Of a stretch of DNA of 6,333 bases, positions 4,344 to 6,333 are shown in pieces. Below the pieces are notes generated by a model. It saw only the letters and a list, made by a program, of their open reading frames with translations. It had not been told where the DNA came from and searched no databases. The position numbers were made by a program, and so were the translations under genes. The stretch spans positions 1 through 6,333 of the forward strand of contig JAISJZ010000078.1 of assembly GCA_031261125.1 (NCBI GenBank), written 5' to 3'. Every line of letters starts with the position of its first letter. Positions within the stretch are counted from its first letter, which is position 1. This stretch comes from Planctomycetaceae bacterium. Lineage in GTDB: Bacteria; Planctomycetota; Planctomycetia; Pirellulales; Thermoguttaceae.

Positions 4344-6119
4344 TTAGGTAAGCACTTCCCGTTCGTGATAGAACGTGTGGAGCAATTCGTGGGCGCGGTG
4401 TCCGCACGGTTCACCGAGGTACTCTTTGTAAATCCGAATCACGTCCGGGTTACCGTGCGAAGTCCGCAACGATTCGTTATCGTCAATCGTGTACAACGCC
4501 CGTGTCCGCATCTTGATTTTGTCGAGGTCGGTACCGTAGGGCTGTCCGCCGCCGCCGACACAGCCGCCCGGACACGTCATCACTTCGATAAAGTGTAAGT
4601 CCTTTTTTTCGCCGGAATTGATAGCATCCAGCAGCCGTTTGGCATTGCCCAAACCATTGACGACCGCAACGCCGACGTTCACAACGCCGAAACCGGGTAC
4701 GTCAATATCAAGGTGCGCCTCTTTGATGCCTTCCAAACCGCGGACGGCATCAACCCGCAAATTTTTCGTCGGCAAATCCTTGCCGGTGATGAAATAGTAA
4801 GCGGAACGAATTGCCGCTTCCATCACGCCGCCTGTTACGCCGAAGATTTTACCGGCGGTACTGCGGGTGCCGAACGGCGTGTCGGCGGGTTCCGGCTGCA
4901 ATGCCGTAAAATCAAGGTTGAACGAACGAATCAGTTGAGCGTATTCCCGCGTGGTGAGAACAGCGTCGGTATCCTGATACCCTTCACGTCCCATTTCGGC
5001 TCTGCTCGCCTCAAACTTTTTGGCGGTGCAGGGCATAATCGCCACGCTGAAAATGTTCTTCGGGTCGATACCCTGTTTTTCAGCAAAGAACGTTTTCGTA
5101 ACCGCGGCTTGCATTCCCATCGGGCTTTTGCACGATGACAGATTCGGAATGTTCTCCGGGTAGAATGTCTCGACATACTTAATCCAGCCCGGCGAGCAGG
5201 ATGTGAACATCGGCAGGACGGCTTTTTCGCCTTTCAGGAATGCCGTAACCCGCTGTACAAGTTCGGTCGCCTCTTCCATAATCGTCAGGTCGGCACCGAA
5301 ACTGGTATCGAAAACGTACCTGAAACCGACTGCACGACCGGCAGCGTGGAGCAAGCCGACGGTGTCAATGCCGATGGGCAGGTTGAACTCTTCGCCGAGC
5401 GAAACGGACACGGACGGGGCGTGCTGCAAAATCACGACTTTGTTCGGGTCGCGGAGAGCATCGACCACCCGGTCGATGTGGGATTTTCCGGTCAACGCAC
5501 CGACGGGACAAGCCGTAACGCATTGTCCGCAGTTGACGCAACTGCTGATGTTTAACCCTTCGTTAAACGCCGTACCGACGGTTGTTTTGGAACCGCGGCA
5601 GATAAAGTCAATGCACGCCACGCCTTGGATTTCTTCGCAAACCCGGACGCATTTGCCGCACTTGATACATTTTTCGGGGTCGCGGACAATGGATTCGCCG
5701 GAATAATCACGGGCGAAAGTGTCCTTTGCTCCGACGTAGTGCCGATTGCGGATACCGAATTCTTCGGCAAGCGTTTGCAGTTGGCAGTGGTGGTTCCGTT
5801 CGCAGAACAGGCAGTCGTCGGGGTGGTCGGCGAGCAGCAGTTCGACAATCGTTTTTCGGGCGGCAACGGCGCGCTTGCTGTGCGTTTGGACTTTCAAACC
5901 GGCGGTAACGGGGAACGCACAGGCGGGAATGAGCGAACGCTGTCCTTCAATTTCAACGACGCACATCCGGCACGCACCGGTCGGCGAAAGCCCTTCGATG
6001 TAGCACAGCGTCGGAACGTGAATTCCAGCGCGTTTCAGGGTCTTGAGCAGGACTTCGCCGGGGATGGCATCGACGGCGCGCCCGTTAACTTCGATTGGGA
6101 CGGTAGTGGTTGTCGTCAT
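4344..6119 (-). CDS. hydA: [FeFe] hydrogenase catalytic subunit, modular CpI/HydA type
   Basis: This 591-residue iron-only hydrogenase reversibly reduces protons to H2 and is probably cytoplasmic, since no signal peptide is seen. Domains in order: a 2Fe-2S ferredoxin domain with Cys39, Cys50, Cys53 and Cys67; a His-ligated 4Fe-4S site, His99-x3-Cys103-x2-Cys106-x5-Cys112; two 4Fe-4S clusters with Cys151/154/157/161 and Cys194/197/200/204; then the H-cluster domain with TSCSPGW (306-312), MPCTAKKFE (362-370) and EVMTCPGGCVGGGGQP (512-527, Cys516 and Cys520). A C-terminal small-subunit-like region ends in SHGNPDVIRIY and AHELLHTFY. This layout matches Clostridium CpI and the HydA subunits of NAD-linked or bifurcating enzymes. 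The ATG at 6119 gives MTTTTTVPIEVNG, a normal ferredoxin-domain start; an in-frame GTG at 6146 would add nine residues. It has its own promoter (6179-6206). No hydB/hydC diaphorase or hydEFG maturase genes are in view, so the electron donor (ferredoxin or NADH) is undetermined. Confidence 0.96.
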   Translation of the reverse strand: MTTTTTVPIEVNGRAVDAIPGEVLLKTLKRAGIHVPTLCYIEGLSPTGACRMCVVEIEGQRSLIPACAFPVTAGLKVQTHSKRAVAARKTIVELLLADHPDDCLFCERNHHCQLQTLAEEFGIRNRHYVGAKDTFARDYSGESIVRDPEKCIKCGKCVRVCEEIQGVACIDFICRGSKTTVGTAFNEGLNISSCVNCGQCVTACPVGALTGKSHIDRVVDALRDPNKVVILQHAPSVSVSLGEEFNLPIGIDTVGLLHAAGRAVGFRYVFDTSFGADLTIMEEATELVQRVTAFLKGEKAVLPMFTSCSPGWIKYVETFYPENIPNLSSCKSPMGMQAAVTKTFFAEKQGIDPKNIFSVAIMPCTAKKFEASRAEMGREGYQDTDAVLTTREYAQLIRSFNLDFTALQPEPADTPFGTRSTAGKIFGVTGGVMEAAIRSAYYFITGKDLPTKNLRVDAVRGLEGIKEAHLDIDVPGFGVVNVGVAVVNGLGNAKRLLDAINSGEKKDLHFIEVMTCPGGCVGGGGQPYGTDLDKIKMRTRALYTIDDNESLRTSHGNPDVIRIYKEYLGEPCGHRAHELLHTFYHEREVLT

Positions 6120-6127
6120 TACGTTTA

Positions 6128-6144
6128 GCCGCCGTTTCTGCGGC
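6128..6144 (-). other. Small hairpin in the hydA leader
   Basis: In the hydA mRNA leader GCCGC and GCGGC form a 5-bp all-GC stem around a 7-nt loop, ending 8 nt before the ATG at 6119. It lies where a ribosome would bind, and it spans most of the segment between the alternative GTG (6146) and the ATG. It could modulate initiation, or may be incidental. Confidence 0.35.
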
Positions 6145-6178
6145 ACAGATTTACAGTAGGGTTTATGGAATTTGCTGA

Positions 6179-6206
6179 ATTATAAACGCAAAGCACAAAT
6201 TGTCAA
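6179..6206 (-). promoter_or_regulatory. Near-consensus sigma70 promoter for hydA
   Basis: On the minus strand a perfect TTGACA (6206-6201) and a perfect TATAAT (6184-6179) are separated by 16 nt. Transcription should start near base 6172, giving a leader of about 53 nt before the hydA ATG. This is the best-matching promoter in the window and suggests strong basal expression of hydA and the downstream receiver gene unless repressed. Confidence 0.85.
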
Positions 6207-6259
6207 GAGAACGCCGGTTTTCTTCCGGTAGTCGGGGTGCAAAAAAATTTTCCCCCCTA

Positions 6260-6287
6260 TTGACAATGCCGGTAACTATGCTACAAT
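6260..6287 (+). promoter_or_regulatory. Sigma70 promoter pointing off the right edge
   Basis: TTGACA (6260-6265) and TACAAT (6282-6287) are separated by 16 nt, and TGC immediately precedes the -10 box, making it an extended -10. The predicted start is near 6294. No convincing gene start follows within the remaining 40 nt, so the target gene lies outside the window. It is divergent from the hydA promoter, with 53 bp between the two -35 boxes. Confidence 0.7.
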
Positions 6288-6306
6288 TGGAGTGCGTTTA
6301 TTGGTG

Positions 6307-6317
6307 TCCTATTCTAC
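6307..6317. repeat. 11-nt sequence shared with the left end of the window
   Basis: TCCTATTCTAC occurs here and at 36-46. At the left end its complement contains the TAGAAT -10 box of a promoter. Here the minus-strand TAGAAT (6316-6311) would have its -35 about at or beyond the window edge, and it would face towards hydA. The following bases are also alike (AGGAACACAAT against AGGACACCAAT on the minus strand). This may be a shared promoter core or a common short motif of the genome. Confidence 0.4.
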
Positions 6318-6333
6318 CCTACTAGGTTAAGCA

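Noticed and set aside
5203..6128. Two open frames of 167 codons antisense to hydA
   Set aside because: Both lie opposite highly conserved cluster-binding domains of the hydrogenase and have no recognisable motifs or start context.
6292..6330. Short leader peptide (GTG start, 12 codons) downstream of the right-edge promoter
   Set aside because: The GTG overlaps the predicted transcript start, there is no ribosome-binding sequence, and the length is expected by chance.

Overview
The window looks like a piece of a planctomycete chromosome, probably from an anaerobic or fermentative member. This is an inference from gene content. Two hexameric microcompartment shell genes, an acetate kinase and a pentameric shell gene in a row resemble the planctomycete/verrucomicrobial (PV-type) bacterial microcompartment (BMC) loci for fucose, rhamnose and other aldehyde-yielding sugars. 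An [FeFe] hydrogenase next door points to life without oxygen. No start codon in the window has a convincing Shine-Dalgarno sequence, and several leaders are pyrimidine-rich or almost absent.

Layout, left to right. Positions 1-107 hold a good minus-strand promoter and what may be the first codons of the next gene, which runs off the left edge. Positions 108-2192 are a tight minus-strand block transcribed right to left: BMC-H (1896-2192), BMC-H (1584-1853), acetate kinase (389-1579) and BMC-P (108-407). Positions 2254-3231 are epmB, also minus strand, which makes (R)-beta-lysine. It is divergent from efp (3280-3849, plus strand), which encodes the elongation factor EF-P that receives that modification on Lys34. 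A perfect 10-bp hairpin lies between efp and the convergent next gene. Positions 3903-6119 are a two-gene minus-strand unit: a modular [FeFe] hydrogenase followed by a receiver-only response regulator. It has a near-consensus promoter at 6179-6206. A second promoter (6260-6287) points off the right edge.

How the genes fit together. The shell proteins and acetate kinase suggest a compartment that turns a sugar-derived aldehyde into acyl-CoA, acyl phosphate and finally acid plus ATP. The aldehyde dehydrogenase, PduL-type phosphotransacylase and aldolase that would confirm this are not in the window. The hydrogenase could remove the reducing equivalents as H2, but the sequence does not show a link to the BMC. 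EpmB and EF-P form a translation-factor modification pair; the ligase EpmA is not in the window.

The less ordinary points are: a four-copy heptanucleotide tandem repeat inside the epmB coding sequence, with shorter heptad repeats in two gene leaders; a promoter placed so that epmB mRNA should be leaderless; an acetate kinase with conservative changes at two catalytic positions; and a receiver protein beside the hydrogenase that lacks two of the usual conserved residues. I found no wholly new system.
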